From: Monosporascus cannonballus
Lineage: Eukaryota > Ascomycota > Sordariomycetes > Xylariales
Direction: 5' to 3'
DNA: 64,000 bases
Assembly (NCBI GenBank): GCA_004154925.1
Contig: QJNS01000162.1
Coordinates: forward strand, 115,836-179,835
The position numbers and the translations under genes were made by a program. The stretch's first letter is position 1. Every line of letters begins with the position of its first letter. A model generated the notes under the pieces. It was not told where the DNA came from. It did no database searches and saw only the letters and a list, made by a program, of their open reading frames with translations. Below, in pieces: positions 12,160-25,639 of this stretch.

Positions 12160-14720
12160 CGTTTTAAAATTTTAGTTAATAATACTGTAAAGCTTTAAAC
12201 AATATTAATTATCGTTATATTTATTAATAAATAACCCGAAGAGTTTATTTATTAAGTTTTTAATTACTCGGATATTAAAATAAAATTCAAAAAAGAAAAA
12301 AAAAGCTTGGCCTTTTTTGCGAAAAAGGTTTTCCTGGTTGGAAATTATAAATAAAAGTATTTTTCAGCTTAACCATTTAGTAATAATTATATAATGTCCT
12401 CTTAAGCCGCATATAAAAGATTTAAAGAATAAAAAAATTCTGAAATTAAAAACCTTTTTCGAATAAATTAAGTTATTTAGCTAAATTTGATCAAGGAATT
12501 AAAAAAGGTTTTTAAATCTTTTAAGTCACAATATTTCGACGGAAGTTTAATGAAACTATAATTATTTTGAATTTAATACGGAATAAATTTAGGGTATTTT
12601 CTTCTTTAATTAATGACGTTTATTATATAAATCGAATTTGTAATTATGTAATTTAGCGAAAATATAATTATTTCATTCGAATTCGTTATAAGAAAATACG
12701 TTATTTTGTTAATCGAACACTAAAACTTAAAAATAATGCGAATATATAATAATTACGAACAATTCGAATAAATATTAACCAAATATTTCAGAATAATTAC
12801 CGAACAAATAAAAGCCAAAATACAGATTTAATGATTATAAGAAAAGGATTAATATCTAATTACGGTAGTACATTAATTTAATTAGCAGTAAAACTAAATT
12901 CAATATCAAAGGTATTAATAATTAAATTTTTTGACGGCATAAAAATATAATTCTTTTTTTAAACTTAATAAATTTAATTATTTATTAAATTTTGTTATTA
13001 TAATAATTGAACTCAATAATTAATAATACCTAATATGTATTAGAATTATTATAAGAAAAAGTAATAATAAACTTTAATAAATAATTGATATTAATATATT
13101 TCGGCGTACTAACATTTTTTATGATATACAACAAGAATTTAAAGAATTAAAAGTTATTTATAAGAAAATCTGGAATAAAATCTAATCTTATAATTATAAT
13201 AAAATAGGATATAAGGTAATATAATATAAAGTTTTTAAAAAACCTAGTTAACATAATTAAAAACATATATTTGAAAAATAATTTAAAAAACACCAAAAAA
13301 CGAACAAATATTTATTAATATAATTCGTGTTAAATACGTATTAGATTCCTTATAGAAAAAGGTTTAATACGGAATACGAAAAGCCAAAAAACTCATTTAA
13401 TAAATATCATAAATATAATAAAAAATATTATATGAATGATTATACGAATATTAAAATTAGGTAAAAGATATCTATTACGCAATACTTAATAACTATGGCA
13501 AAATATATGCCATTTACTATTCACGGCAAAAATATCCCGATTACGAAAAATAATATATTTACGAAGGAAGTATCTGTAAATATTAAAAGGGATTTAATTT
13601 TTCAAACCGTGTTAAAAATAATAAAGATAATAAATAGTAATTCTGATATTTTCGAATAATAGCTTTAAGAAATATTTACTAAATAATTAAAGCGAAATAT
13701 TAATTTAAAAAAAAATAAAATTTATGAGAAAGGTTCTTTATTAATATAAATAATATAATTATTAAATAACAAAAGTTAATTTACCGTACGGTAAAAGAAT
13801 ATTATTACAAGATTATTACGGATTTTTGTTTTGAATTAATATTTATTATAAATCTTTACGAAAAAAAGGATGTTAAAAAAATACGTTAATTGATAAAACA
13901 CTTTAAAAACGACAATTAAAATAAAGTAAAATAAGATGCAATGATAAATATTAAAAAATAATTGATTTAATAAAACAATAATTATAATAAAATTAAAATT
14001 AATATTCCGATAATAAAGATAAATATAATAATTTAAAGCTTTAAACCAAATAATATAAAAGAAATTCGATAAATTCGAATAGGAATTAAAAGAAAACAAT
14101 TACTTATAAAACATCCATAAAATAATGAAATCCAAAAATATTAAATGGAATTTTTAAAAGGCGTTTCAAAAATAATAATAAAAAATGTTGATATTTTTAT
14201 TATTTTAGATATCCGAATTAAAACGTATTAATATATTATAATAATCGATTACGGATGTTTAAGAGAAAATTTTAATATATTTAATATAATAAATAAATTT
14301 AAATTGCTATTAAAATATAAAATAAAACATTATATAAAAAATAAATGTTAAAAGTTAAGAATTTTGTTTATAATAACAGAAACTTTATTTACAAAGTTAA
14401 TAATTTCGAAATTTTTATTTAAATATGATATTAAATAATTATATTCAATATTATTGTATTTAAAAAATATAATATAATCTTCAGATTACTATGAATATAT
14501 TAATATCGAATTATGATTAACAGTAAAATCAAATAAGGAAAATTTAATTAATCCTGTAGTAATAAATAGAAATTATTACGATCTTAATATTTAATTAATA
14601 ATAACGCTAAGTATACATTTCAGGATATAATAAAAACCATATTTTTTAAAAAAAAATACAGTATAAAAAACACCGGATGCTAAAGAAACTACCACGTATT
14701 AGTATTATTATGAAAACGAA

Positions 14721-14784
14721 AATAAAATAATTGTATAATAACTTAAAATAAAAATAAAATAATTGTATAATAACTTAAAATAAA
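14721..14784. repeat. Exact 32-bp tandem duplication inside copy L
   Basis: Two identical 32-bp units (each starts AATAAAATAATTGTATAATA) with no differences, inside heavily RIP-mutated pol sequence. Identity of the two copies suggests the duplication arose after RIP of this element. Confidence 0.9.
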
Positions 14785-16835
14785 AATAATAATTTTAACA
14801 ATTAACAAGTTTAATTATTATAATATTAAAATATTATAAATATAAGTAGTTGTTCAAAACAGAAACTTGATACGAAATTATTAAACTATAACAAATAAAA
14901 TTTTAAAATAACATTTAAAGTAGGATTTCTAATAGGATTGGTTTTATTTAAAGTTTTACCGGGTGTAAATAACCTATTTTCAGAATATACGTGGAAAATG
15001 ACTTATAAAAGAATAAATTCGATTTTTGAAATTATTAATAAAATACTATATGATTTTCGTATTTAAAAAAAGTTAAAAATTACGATTTATAATTAATTAT
15101 TGATAATTGATTAATATTATTTTTAAAGATTAAATATTATTACTTTTAATTACAAAACCAAAACATTAATTTTACGACATTAAAAAAGGTATAATATTGA
15201 ATTTTCAAAAAAATATAACTATATTAAAATTAAAAAGAAATGCCAATAAAAATAAAGATGAAAATAATATATAAATTATTTAAGTACTTAATTATATTTA
15301 TAAAATTTATAAATGTAATAGTGAATTTCTAATAAATAGTACATTATATATTACGAAAATATTTTAATATCTTTATCGTATATAATGTTAATAATATTTT
15401 TATTTTTTTCAAAGCTGAGAAGATATATATAAAATACATTGATAAAATATAGAATTATTTATTAAGGTAAAGAAATTAATTTTCAAAATAAAAAATAAAA
15501 TATTTAGAATATATTATTATTTCAAAATATATGAAATTAAATTTTTCAAAAATCGTTATAATTATAAAATAATAAATATTAATGATAATGTAAGGAAAGT
15601 ATCCGTATCTTTGAATTTATTAATACTTATAAAAGTTTATTTTAAATTCTAATAAAATAATTATATTCTTAACAAACTTTATAAAAAGGAGAATTTAAAG
15701 AAATATTATAAACAAAAAAAACTTTTAAAATATTAAAAATATAATTATTTATAAATTAACATTTATTATGTATAATTTAAATATTTTCTTAAAGTAAAAC
15801 AGATATTTCGAATTAAGCGTTAAATTTATTAATCGAATAATAAAATAATTAAAGTAAATTATATTTTATAATATTTGTTTCGTATAAATTAAAAGATTTA
15901 AATTGAATTTCGGTATTTTAATTAAAGGTTTACAATTATAATCATAATATTTTAAAAATTTAAATTTGATTTTTAAAAACATTATATTATGTTAAAGGTT
16001 TAATAAATTATAAAAATTCTATTTAATTTATTACGATTAAAAAATTTATACAATAATAATTAAAATATATTAAACAAGTTTACAAATTTCTAATCTTTTA
16101 TGATTTAGAAGGAAAACTTAAAAAATAAGAAAGCAAATACTATAAATAAATAATTAAAGCTTGAAAGCAAATTAAATAAAATTGATTATATAATTTTTAA
16201 TGATACTATAAAAATTATATAACGTTATGACAAATTACGATAAATCGGGTATTATCGTTCGATATATATCAGAAACTTTAATAATATAATAATAATTTTC
16301 CTAAAAAATTAAAAAACAAATAAAATATAAATCTTAAAAGAATATTAAAAAGGTTTAATACGAAAAATATATAAATATTAATTATACGGATATTTAAGGA
16401 TTTACAAAACTTTAAAACGGTTTTAACGTATTTATTTTTTTAAAATAGAATTAACAGTATAATAAATTATATAGTACCATAAAATTTCGGCTAAAACAAA
16501 AATATAATAATATACGTTACATAAAACATTACAGTTATTATGAATTAAAAAATAACTATAATATTTAATTATATTCGATTTTATTTTTAAATTTCTTATA
16601 TTAAAAAATGCAAGTACGGGAATATATTATGATAGTATTTTCGTAATGTCTAATCGATTTACGAAGTCTCCTTACCTTTTATTATATTATAAAGATATAT
16701 ACGCCAAACAAATGAAATAAAGTTTTTTAAATATATTTTTAACATGTATAAAGTATTAATTATGTTTATTTTAAATAAAGGATTAATATTTGTATTAAAG
16801 TTTTGGTAAGACTTAATAATATAAATCGGCCTAAA

Positions 16836-17188
16836 TATAACGTCTAAAGGGTTTAACTAATTATTAAACCTTAATCATAATTGTTTATGTTAAGAAAAGT
16901 GTTATAAAAATCTAAATAATAAATATAATAATCGTATTACGTTTTGTAATACTAAAAAAGCCTTAAGTAATAATGTTATATTGTAAGCTAGCATTATCTA
17001 GATTATAGAAATAAGAAACGTATATATTCTTTTCCTATTTGCTTGATTACTATTAATATATTGGTAATCCGGCTTATTAGTTTATTACCAATAAGTTAAT
17101 AGTTTATAACGTAACTTGCTTTATTACGTATTTATAATTGGGTTATATTACACTTTTTTTGGAAACCGTAATTTGTTAAACTATAATA
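16836..17188 (-). repeat. 3' LTR of copy M
   Basis: Starts TATAACGTCTAAAGGG, ends AAACTATAATA, 353 bp. The inverted purine tract CGATTTTCTTTTTTT follows on the element side. Confidence 0.9.
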
Positions 17189-17229
17189 CGATTTTCTTTT
17201 TTTATAAAGTTTGCCCTTAGAATTTCTTT

Positions 17230-17828
17230 TTTTTCATTGCGGTAAACTTTTAAGATTCCTTTAATATATTTCCCGTTATAATTAAATGTCGTTTCCGTAA
17301 ATGCGAATAATAATTTACCTTGGTTAATTTAATTAAATTCGAAAGTTTTAACATAATATCTTATTTTTTATTTTATCCGGTAATTTAATTACTAAATAAT
17401 AAAGGGCCTTTTTTGTTATAAGGAATATATTTGTCGGGGCCTTTCGTATAACGGAATTAAAATACCTATTTTTATAATTCATCGTTATATTACGAAATTA
17501 AAACAATTTAAAAAAAGCTGGCGGTCGAACAATCTTTATCCGAAACTTTTGCGTATTTCTTTCGTATACGTCGTTAGCGTTAACACTATTAATTTTAAGG
17601 TGCGAAATGAATTAATCGTACCCTTTAATCTTGAGATAATTTTAACGATTTTGTATAACTGGAATTAAAATTTATAATTAAGGTATAAGCCTTAAATATT
17701 GTGGACGCTATTAATTAAAATAGGGCGGATTAAACGTTTCTTTTTTAGATTGTCTGAATTGGAATATTATTATTTCAAATAATTCTGTTATTATTAATGA
17801 AGGTTCTTTAATCAGCCGTGGATACTAA
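17230..17828 (+). pseudogene. Antisense cassette ORF of copy M
   Basis: Plus strand, opposite to M's gag-pol. The C-terminal part reads NWNIIISNNSVIINEGSLIS, then RGY and a stop at 17826-17828. This is the same tail motif as DWDIIIAGNSVAVGKSSLVS in copy F. Upstream fragments (KKLAVEQSLSETFAYFFRIR) match the coiled-coil of copy G (KKQKLAVEKSLSKMFARFF). Broken by frameshifts and stops. Confidence 0.6.
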
Positions 17829-20800
17829 TAAAGTTCTTAACGGGTTCCAAGTATTTTCGGAATTTGGATGCTTTTTCCACTTAATTAGCTATCAGGTAGA
17901 TCCGTTTTGTTTTCGTATATTAAGGATTTTTTTTACCTTATATGCTTATTCGTTTTTTATTTTTATATTGTTTTATGGCGTATATAATTTTTATTATATC
18001 CGTTATTAATTCTAAAAGAAAATATAAAATATTGAATAAAATTTAATTTTTAAAAAACCTTTTATTTAATAATTATTTTTTAAGATTTGTTTACTGATTT
18101 TGCATACACGGATATATTTGAAATGGAAATCTTTATTAGGTTATTTTTTTAATTATTTTAAGTAATAAAAAAGATAATTTTCTCTTTTTTCAAAAATGTA
18201 TCCTTTTAATTTGTTTTAATTAAAATATTTATTTATTTAATTTAGTACGAATTTCAGTTTTGTTTTTAGTTTTTTAATATCATTATTACAACTATTTTAA
18301 TGTAAGAATTATTGCAATATTAATTCAAGTGTTATCATATATCTCTTTGTAAATTTGTAGAATAGAATAAAAATTTAGATTCGTAAGTATTGTCTTAATG
18401 TTTTCGTAATAATTAATATTATAAATTAGTCAAATAATCTATAGTTTTTTAACTTAATTATTCTTTTCGTTATTAATATAATATTATAAATAAATTTTAA
18501 AATTTAACTGACTCGTTTTAATTATTTATCGGTATAAAATTTAAATACGGTAAACAACTCATGATTTAAACTGATTTATATTATTAAGCCATATTTAAAG
18601 TTAAATACAAATCTTAAACCTTTATATGAAACAACTTTTGTTAACAATTTATGTATATTAAAAATATATCTAAAAAATCTAAATTATATAGTCGGATTTA
18701 TATCCTTATAATTTAATAAAAAATTAAAGGCTTTCGTTAAATAATTAATAAGTACGAAGTTGTTATTTCAGTATATTTTTATAAATAAGGCTTTTAATTT
18801 AAAAGTTTCATAAGAAAGTTATATATAATCTAATATTATAGTTGTTTTACGATTAATCATAGCTGTAATTTTCCGTAAAATTTATATCGTCGTATTTTTA
18901 GTTTAATATAAATATCGTATTATTATAAAGCTTTTTATAACATTAATTTTATTTTAAGAAAAGACATATGCGTTAAAGCCGTTCCAAGGTTTTATGGATT
19001 CTTAAATATTCGTATAATTAATATTCGTATATTTTTCGAATTAAAATGTTTAAATATTTTATAAAATTTATATTTTATTCGGGTTTTAATTTTTCAACAA
19101 ATTATTATTAATTTTTAAATCTTTTTTTTAAATAATAAAGAAATCGAAATTTACTAATTATTTTATATATTATAATTATTATTTTATAAATATTTTAATA
19201 GTAATAAATTAAGTAAAGCTTTAATAATTTAATATAAATTCCTTTTTAAAAAATATATATATTTTCAAAATAATATAATAATAATTATAAATATTTTATT
19301 TATAATGCCGCATTTAAATTCAAATGCTTTTATTTTATATAAAAATATATAATAATATATAATTTATTTTAATGTGTTTATTATTTAATTATTGTATTTA
19401 TTACGTAATCCGAAATATCGGAATTTAATTTAACGAGATAATGTAAATTTTACATAATTAATATTAACTTATTAATAACGATATATTTAATATTCCAAAA
19501 GATATTTTTATATTTAATATTAATTGAAAATTTTATTTCTTAAAATCCGTTAAAAATATAAGCATTATATCAAAATTTCGAAATAACTTTTTATAATAAT
19601 GAACTAATTTAAAAAATATTTATATTTTTTTAAATTGTTATTAATATTTATTATTTTACAATTATAAAAGTTTTGGAAAATGTATTATAATATATTTGAA
19701 AATAATTATATATTTTAAATATTTTAATTTTTATTTACGAAGTTAATCAATTTTATATTTATAAATAATTTTACATTTTATATATATATTTTCGGTCTCT
19801 GCTTTTCTGTTTTTTAAAACAAAATTATTAAATTAATATGTAATAAGAATATTATAACAATTTTATAATATATAATATATTATCCGGTAAAAAGATATTA
19901 ATAAATTATAAGATTTGATCATTCTAATTAAATATTTAAATAATTTATATTTCGTTTTAAAAATATTTTTCTATTTATATTTGTTTAATTTTGATAAATA
20001 TTTATTTATCTTTAAAATTAAATATTATAAATTATTTAATTTCCTAAAAGTGGTTTTTTATTTTTATAATTAAAAATAATTATGATTAATTGTTTATAAT
20101 ATTATGATTTAATTATTATTAATTCATTATAAATCGTAATTCTTTTTGTTAATTCGAAAAATATAAGCTATTTTATTTGTATTTTTAAAAATTTAATGTA
20201 ATTTTGTTATAACCGACTTTCTAGGTATTTTTTAAAAATACGTAATTTATTCTTTTTAAAATTATAAATAAAGTAAAATTTTATCGAAAAACGTTTTTTG
20301 AAAAGTATTTTATAATTTCATTTATTGTATTTAAATAGTTTTATATCCAGTTCTTTTTTGAACAATTAACTATATTTATAATATTATAATAATATATTAA
20401 TTAGATTTGTTCATATTCGGAATTATTATTTTTATTTTAAATCGTTATTGAATTACTTTCATTTCGTTTTAGTAATAATTATAATATATCGTATACTCTT
20501 TTAATATTTGGTTTTTTACATTTTATTTTTTAAGGAATAATGTGTTTATTACATTTTTATTTTTATATGTATCGTTATTATCGATTAAATACTTAATTTT
20601 TAATTGTTGTTCTATGTATTAATAAAAATATAAATTTTATTTAGTTAGTTTTAGCCTTAATTAAAATTCCGTGTTAACATTTTTATAATAATTCTATGAT
20701 TGTATTGTAAATTTAAATAACATAAGATCGAATTGAATTATTTAATGTCGTTTTTAAATAAAAATTTCGAAATAATTATTTTCATATATAATGCTTTTAT

Positions 20801-23155
20801 GATCGTAAGTAAATTCTTAATTTTCGGTATTTATTATTTTATAAGATTATGATTTATAATTTTATAATATTTTAAATTTATTAATTATATTTAATATAAT
20901 ATAATTCTTTTTTAAAACACGGTAATTTATTATTACGTTATATTTATATGTTTTAATCAGTATATTTAAGATGATAAGTTTATTAACATTTTTTATCATT
21001 ATATTTAAAAAAATCTTTTTTCGAAATTCTATTTAATTCTTTTAGGTTTTGGTATTTTGCGGCGTTTTTATAAATAACGTTTTTAATGTTTATTTCAATA
21101 TATCGAATTTTTTCTATATTTTGTCGTTTAATGCGTTAAATTATTATACTTATTATTATTGCTAGCATATTGTAGTTTTAAATTATATTAAATATTTTTA
21201 ATTTTGGTATACTCTTTTTCCTTATGAAGTAAATTATCTTTTTGCATTTACAACTATATTTTATTATATATTATATTAATTATCGTTTTTGAGGTCCTTT
21301 ATAAATTAACCTATTCTTTTTAATAATTCCTTGTCGGAAGGGTTTATAATAAATATTATTTGAAAATATAAATCCGTAAAAATCTTTTAATAATATTCTT
21401 TTCTATTTAATAATTATACTATTTATAATAATTAAAACGGTTTTCTTATAGGTATTATTTCCTCCGGCTTAGTTTTCGGTTTAGTCCCGTTATAAAATAT
21501 TTCTTCAGCTTATAATTCGAAAATATCGATATTATTATTTATTATTATTAATATTTTCGGTAGGGTTGGGAAAATTAAATTCCTTATAACATATACGCGT
21601 AATTTGTTTGTAAATATATTCTTTTTATTTATCGTAATCGGAATATTTCTGTCGTCGATAATATATAACATAAAATTCATTATATCGATTAGAAATTTGA
21701 GAATAATCCTTTTATTTAATTTTGGTATTTACGTAACCACTTTTATAATATTTCTTATCATGTTTGCAATATTTATTAAGTTATTTTTCTGGGTTTTTGT
21801 ATTTTTTATTAAATCTTTTGCTATGAGGGACCTAATACGTATTTAGGCCGCATTATATTAATAAATTTGTTTTTATTTTTTTAATTTCTTCTAAATTATT
21901 CTTTAACTATAGATTTCTAATTACTCTAATGGGGTTTCTTCAGTACCTTATATTATGTTACCTTATATATTGTTTTGTTATAATTATAACACTTAATCTA
22001 ATTTTAATTTTTTAATAAGTAACTTTTAATTCCATAAGTTCTCGTTCTATGTGGTAAAAAATGGTATTATATCAAGAAATGATAATATTAATTATATATC
22101 GGAAATAAGTATTATTGTTTTGGATATTTTTAATATATTATACGTATTAGCGATTGTTTATTTTAATTGTTATAACGATATAATCCGATAAATAATTAAG
22201 TTAATTAAGTTTAAAAGGTTTTTTTTATATTTTTGTTCAAGTCGTTAAAGGATTTAGTTATTAATACTTTTTCTTTTTAATTTAAATTTATTATTAATTA
22301 AATTAACGTATTTTCGTAATTAGATATTAATTCGTTTTATCGTAATTATTAGATTTATATTTCGGTTTTTATTTTTTCGTTTATTATTCCGAACATTTTT
22401 ATTAATACTTATTTGAATTGTTCGTATTCGTTATAAATTTATATTATTTTTGTTTTTCGTTTTTTTACTAACAAAATAATGTATTTTCTTATAACGGCCT
22501 CAAATTATATAGCCCTGTTTTTAATAAATTATTCGATTACAAATTCGATTCCTATAGTAAAAGAAATTATTCGAAAAAGAAAACACCCGAAATATATTCG
22601 GCATTAAGTAAAAAATAATTATAATTTAGTTAAACTTCTATACAAAAAAAGATTAATTTAGAAAATTTCAGGATTTTTCTTAATCTTTTGATGGAATTTA
22701 GTTAAATAACTTGGCTTATTCGAAAAGGTTTTTTAATCTTAAAGGCTTTGTTTTCTCTTAAACTTCTTATAAGCGGCTTAAAAAACGTCGTAAGATTATT
22801 ATTATCTCTTTTAAGTTGAAAAATATGTTCGTTTATAGTATTTAAACGTCGAGAAACCTTTTTTTTCTTTTTCGTATTCTATTTTAGTATCCAGGTAATT
22901 AAGAACTTGGTAAATAGGGTATTTAGGCTATTTATTAGTAAATATAAAGTTAATCGGTTTTGCTTAAAATTTAATAATATTATTAAATAAGTATGTATAA
23001 CGTATAACGGTTAAAGAATTTATTTAAATATTAAAGCTTCATTATACGGATTTATACTAATAGAAATATCGTAAAAATCTAAATAATAAATATAATAATT
23101 ATATTATGCTTTATAATACCACAATTACCCTAAGTAACGATATTATATTATAAGG

Positions 23156-23320
23156 TGTTACGGGCCAAGGGCCCTAGTAAAGGGATTAGCGTAACGCTAA
23201 TCCCGTAGCTCCCGTATATATACTTAGCTGCTCTTACGCATCTTCTTAGCTGTTCCGTAGATTTCTTAATAAACTTATTATGGCCTATATTTTTAATTAT
23301 TACGTATGTAGCCTTTTACA
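23156..23320 (+). repeat. 5' LTR of element N with a perfect hairpin
   Basis: 165 bp, starts TGTTACGGGCC, ends GCCTTTTACA. Positions 23182-23204 form a perfect palindrome with 11-bp arms GGGATTAGCGT / ACGCTAATCCC around one base. The following interior starts TATTGAGAAATC, so no TGG primer site is visible. Confidence 0.92.
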
Positions 23321-24068
23321 TATTGAGAAATCTCCTTTTTCACGAACGGTCCGTTGCCGTAAGAAATACGCCAACGTTACGTATCCGCTATTCGTACGTA
23401 GTTTATTTGCTATAGATACTAAGGAACCGCGCTGTCAGGTCTTACGAACCGTTTACAAATTATAAGGCCGTAAAAACCATAACGCCTAAAAGCTCGAAAT
23501 AGATAAGAAATTATTCGTTAACGGAAAAGCGATCGGCAAAAATCGTAAGCAATTTTTTTATATTTAAAAAGCCCTTAGCCGTTAATTTTAAAAGTTGATA
23601 TTTCTGCCGTATATATAAAAGCCCTAAAAAGACCAAAGCCCTAAACTTTTTAAATTATATTGCCGTTATTTTAAAAAAAAACTTAAAAAAAAAATAAAAA
23701 ATTAATTAACGCTTAACCAAATTGCATTAACGTAATATTTGAATAGCATCCAAATACGTTTTTATATTCGAAAATATTTTTATTAGGCCGAAAAAAACGA
23801 ATAACCAAATAAAGCCAAAATTTTTTTATTAATTTCGGGCTTTAACGCCGAAACGAAAAAAAAGTTAAACCACGAAAGGTGGCCTAATATTTAGGAAAAA
23901 TTCGCATAACTTTTTCGCCGTTCGGAAATATCGTTCTTAACGGCATTTATTCCAATACGTTCGTACGTAATAACCTTATAATCGGAAAACAATATTATGG
24001 AAAATATGGAAATTGGTACGTTAACCGTTAATTATTAACGTAAGCGCCGTTAGCAAATAAAAGGGCGT

Positions 24069-24110
24069 TATTTAAGGTATAACGAAACAGGGCATCTTCT
24101 AAAAAATTAT
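24069..24110 (+). pseudogene. RIP-mutated CCHC zinc knuckle of element N Gag
   Basis: Frame reads YLRYNETGHLLKNY. The spacing Y-x2-Y-x4-H-x4-Y is exactly that of a retroviral-type C-x2-C-x4-H-x4-C knuckle in which all three Cys codons read Tyr (TGY to TAY, the expected RIP change). The GH pair and the following PKRKK are typical of Gag nucleocapsid knuckles, which bind the element RNA. The rest of the interior gives no recognisable domain. Confidence 0.75.
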
Positions 24111-24502
24111 CCTAAAAGGAAAAAAATTGCCGTCCGACATATTAACGTTAATAAAGCTCCAAAGCTTCCGTTTTTACTTAAACGATAAAAAGTAACCGCA
24201 AAAACGTACAATAAAACTTAGGAAAACTTAAATAAATTCGACGTTTACGAAACGTTAAAGGAATTGGCAGAAAAAAACCGTTAAGAAAAATAACGTAAGA
24301 ATATAAAGTTAATAATGCGTAACGCGTTAAAGACGTACGGGCGTAAAACATGCGGCGTAATTTCCCCGTAACCGTCGAAGGACCTTTCGGATTAAAATTT
24401 GCGAATATTACCATCTTAAAATAAGGTCCCTAAAAAGGTGCTGCAAATAAACGTTTACCGCACAACGGGAAAAAACGAGGATTAAATCTAAAGGGGGGGT
24501 TA

Positions 24503-24667
24503 TGTTACGGGCCAAAAGCCCTAATAAAGGGATTAGCGTAACGCTAATCCCGTGGCTCCCGTATATATAGCTAGCTGCTTCCACGAATCTTCTTAGCTGT
24601 TCCCTAAATTTTTCAATAGACCTGTTATGGCCCATATCCTTAGCTACTGCGTATGCCGCCCCTTATA
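24503..24667 (+). repeat. 3' LTR of element N
   Basis: 165 bp, TGTTACGGGCC to GCCCCTTATA, preceded by the purine tract. The 23-bp palindrome (24529-24551) is identical to that of the other LTR although the flanking bases differ at many sites. Confidence 0.92.
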
Positions 24668-25497
24668 TAAGGTAATATTATTTAAATTATGGAAATAATA
24701 AATGTATATATTTTTTTCTTATTTATTAAATTATTACTGGTAAGTTGGTAATCCGGTTTATTGGCTTATTATTAATAAGTTAATGATTTATTACGTAACC
24801 TGCCCCATTACGCACTTATGGTTGGGTTTTGTGAAAGTATTTCTGGAGACCGTGGCTTGTTAAGCTATGACACTAAATTACAAGTAATCTAGCGCATTTA
24901 TAACTTAAACGGATAAATTAACAGAACGAACGAACCAAACTTTGAAAACTTACTTCCGATATTATATCAACTACGAACAAAGTAACTGGGTTAAAAAATT
25001 GCTAATCGTATAACTAATTTATAATACTAATTATTACGAAAGCATCAAACTAATACTTACGAACGCAAATTTTGGTTTTATTCCAAAAATTTATAAAAAG
25101 GTACGCGATAACGGTTTAATTAATGTTAAAATAATCTTTACGTTAAAATAATTATAATAGCTGTATTAAAAAAATAAAAATAGAATTGGAATTGGTACGA
25201 AATTAAATAAATAAATATTATAACCAGAAGAAATTAAAAAGATTAACTTCCGAAAAAGGGGAAATGGTTTTTTTCGTTATTAAAAATATTTAAATAAAAC
25301 GACTTAACAAAAAATTTGGTTTTATATATATAGGTTTATATAAACTTACTAAGGAAATTTCAAAAATAATTATTAATTAGATTTTGTATTAAAAGTTAAA
25401 TTTCTTTTAATTCTTTACGTTTTTTATTCGAATTAGTAGTAAACATAATTAAATTATAAACGGCATAAATAACATAAAAATAGAAAACGAATAAGTA

Positions 25498-25623
25498 TAT
25501 AAGGTAAAGAGAATTTTCGACATACGAAAACAAAACGGATTTACCTAATACCTGATTAAGTGAAAAAAGTATCCAGATTTAGAAAATATTTGGAAACCCG
25601 TTAAAAACCTTATTGGCGCCTAA
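25498..25623 (+). pseudogene. Chromodomain of copy L Pol
   Basis: Frame reads YKVKRIFDIRKQNGFT, stop, YLIK, stop, KKYPDLENIWKPVKNLIGA. It has the chromodomain order Y-x-V, W-K-x-Y-P and E-N-x-W-x-P; the first Trp is now TGA while the second is kept. It ends Pol; the antisense cassette begins immediately downstream on the other strand. Confidence 0.85.
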
Positions 25624-25639
25624 CGGTTATTAAAGAATT

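Larger units (their letters stand above)
23156..24667 (+). mobile_element. Element N: 1.5-kb gag-only LTR retroelement
   Basis: 1512 bp with two 165-bp LTRs (23156-23320, 24503-24667), both TGTTACGGGCC...CCYYTTAYA, and a perfect TSD TAAGG (23151-23155, 24668-24672). A strong purine tract AAAGGGGGGGTTA lies just before the right LTR, which fixes plus sense. The 1182-bp interior has a CCHC-knuckle remnant (24069-24110) but no room and no trace for RT or integrase. It is unrelated to the Gypsy LTRs around it, and must have been mobilised by enzymes supplied in trans. It interrupts the 5' LTR of copy M, so it is among the youngest insertions, yet it too shows RIP-type decay. Confidence 0.93.
16836..24872 (-). 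mobile_element. Full-length Ty3/Gypsy copy M, minus sense, hosting element N
   Basis: 3' LTR 16836-17188 and 5' LTR 23003-24872 (split by element N at 23156-24667). Perfect TSD CTAAA at 16831-16835 and 24873-24877. Net length without N is 6520 bp. The plus strand is T-rich throughout, as expected for an A-rich sense strand read backwards. It interrupts the integrase of copy L: joining across M restores the alignment of L to copy B (GCGGCCTAAATTACAA at about 2413). No intact frame. Confidence 0.93.
23003..24872 (-). repeat. 5' LTR of copy M, split by element N
   Basis: LTR starts TATAACGGTTAAAG at 23003, runs to 23155, and continues after the second TSD copy from 24673 to the end GCTATGACA at 24872. 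Its right half carries the 35-bp units (TTACTGGTAAGTTGGTAATCC) in inverted orientation. The intact LTR length would be about 353 bp, equal to M's other LTR. Confidence 0.88.

Noticed and set aside
17818..18009. 63-codon plus-strand frame at the end of the copy M cassette
   Set aside because: Starts inside the tail of the antisense ORF in another frame and then runs opposite to the chromodomain/integrase; a shadow.
24178..24635. Two minus-strand frames (78 and 75 codons) in element N
   Set aside because: Element N is plus sense by purine tract and zinc knuckle; these frames oppose gag and cross into the LTR.
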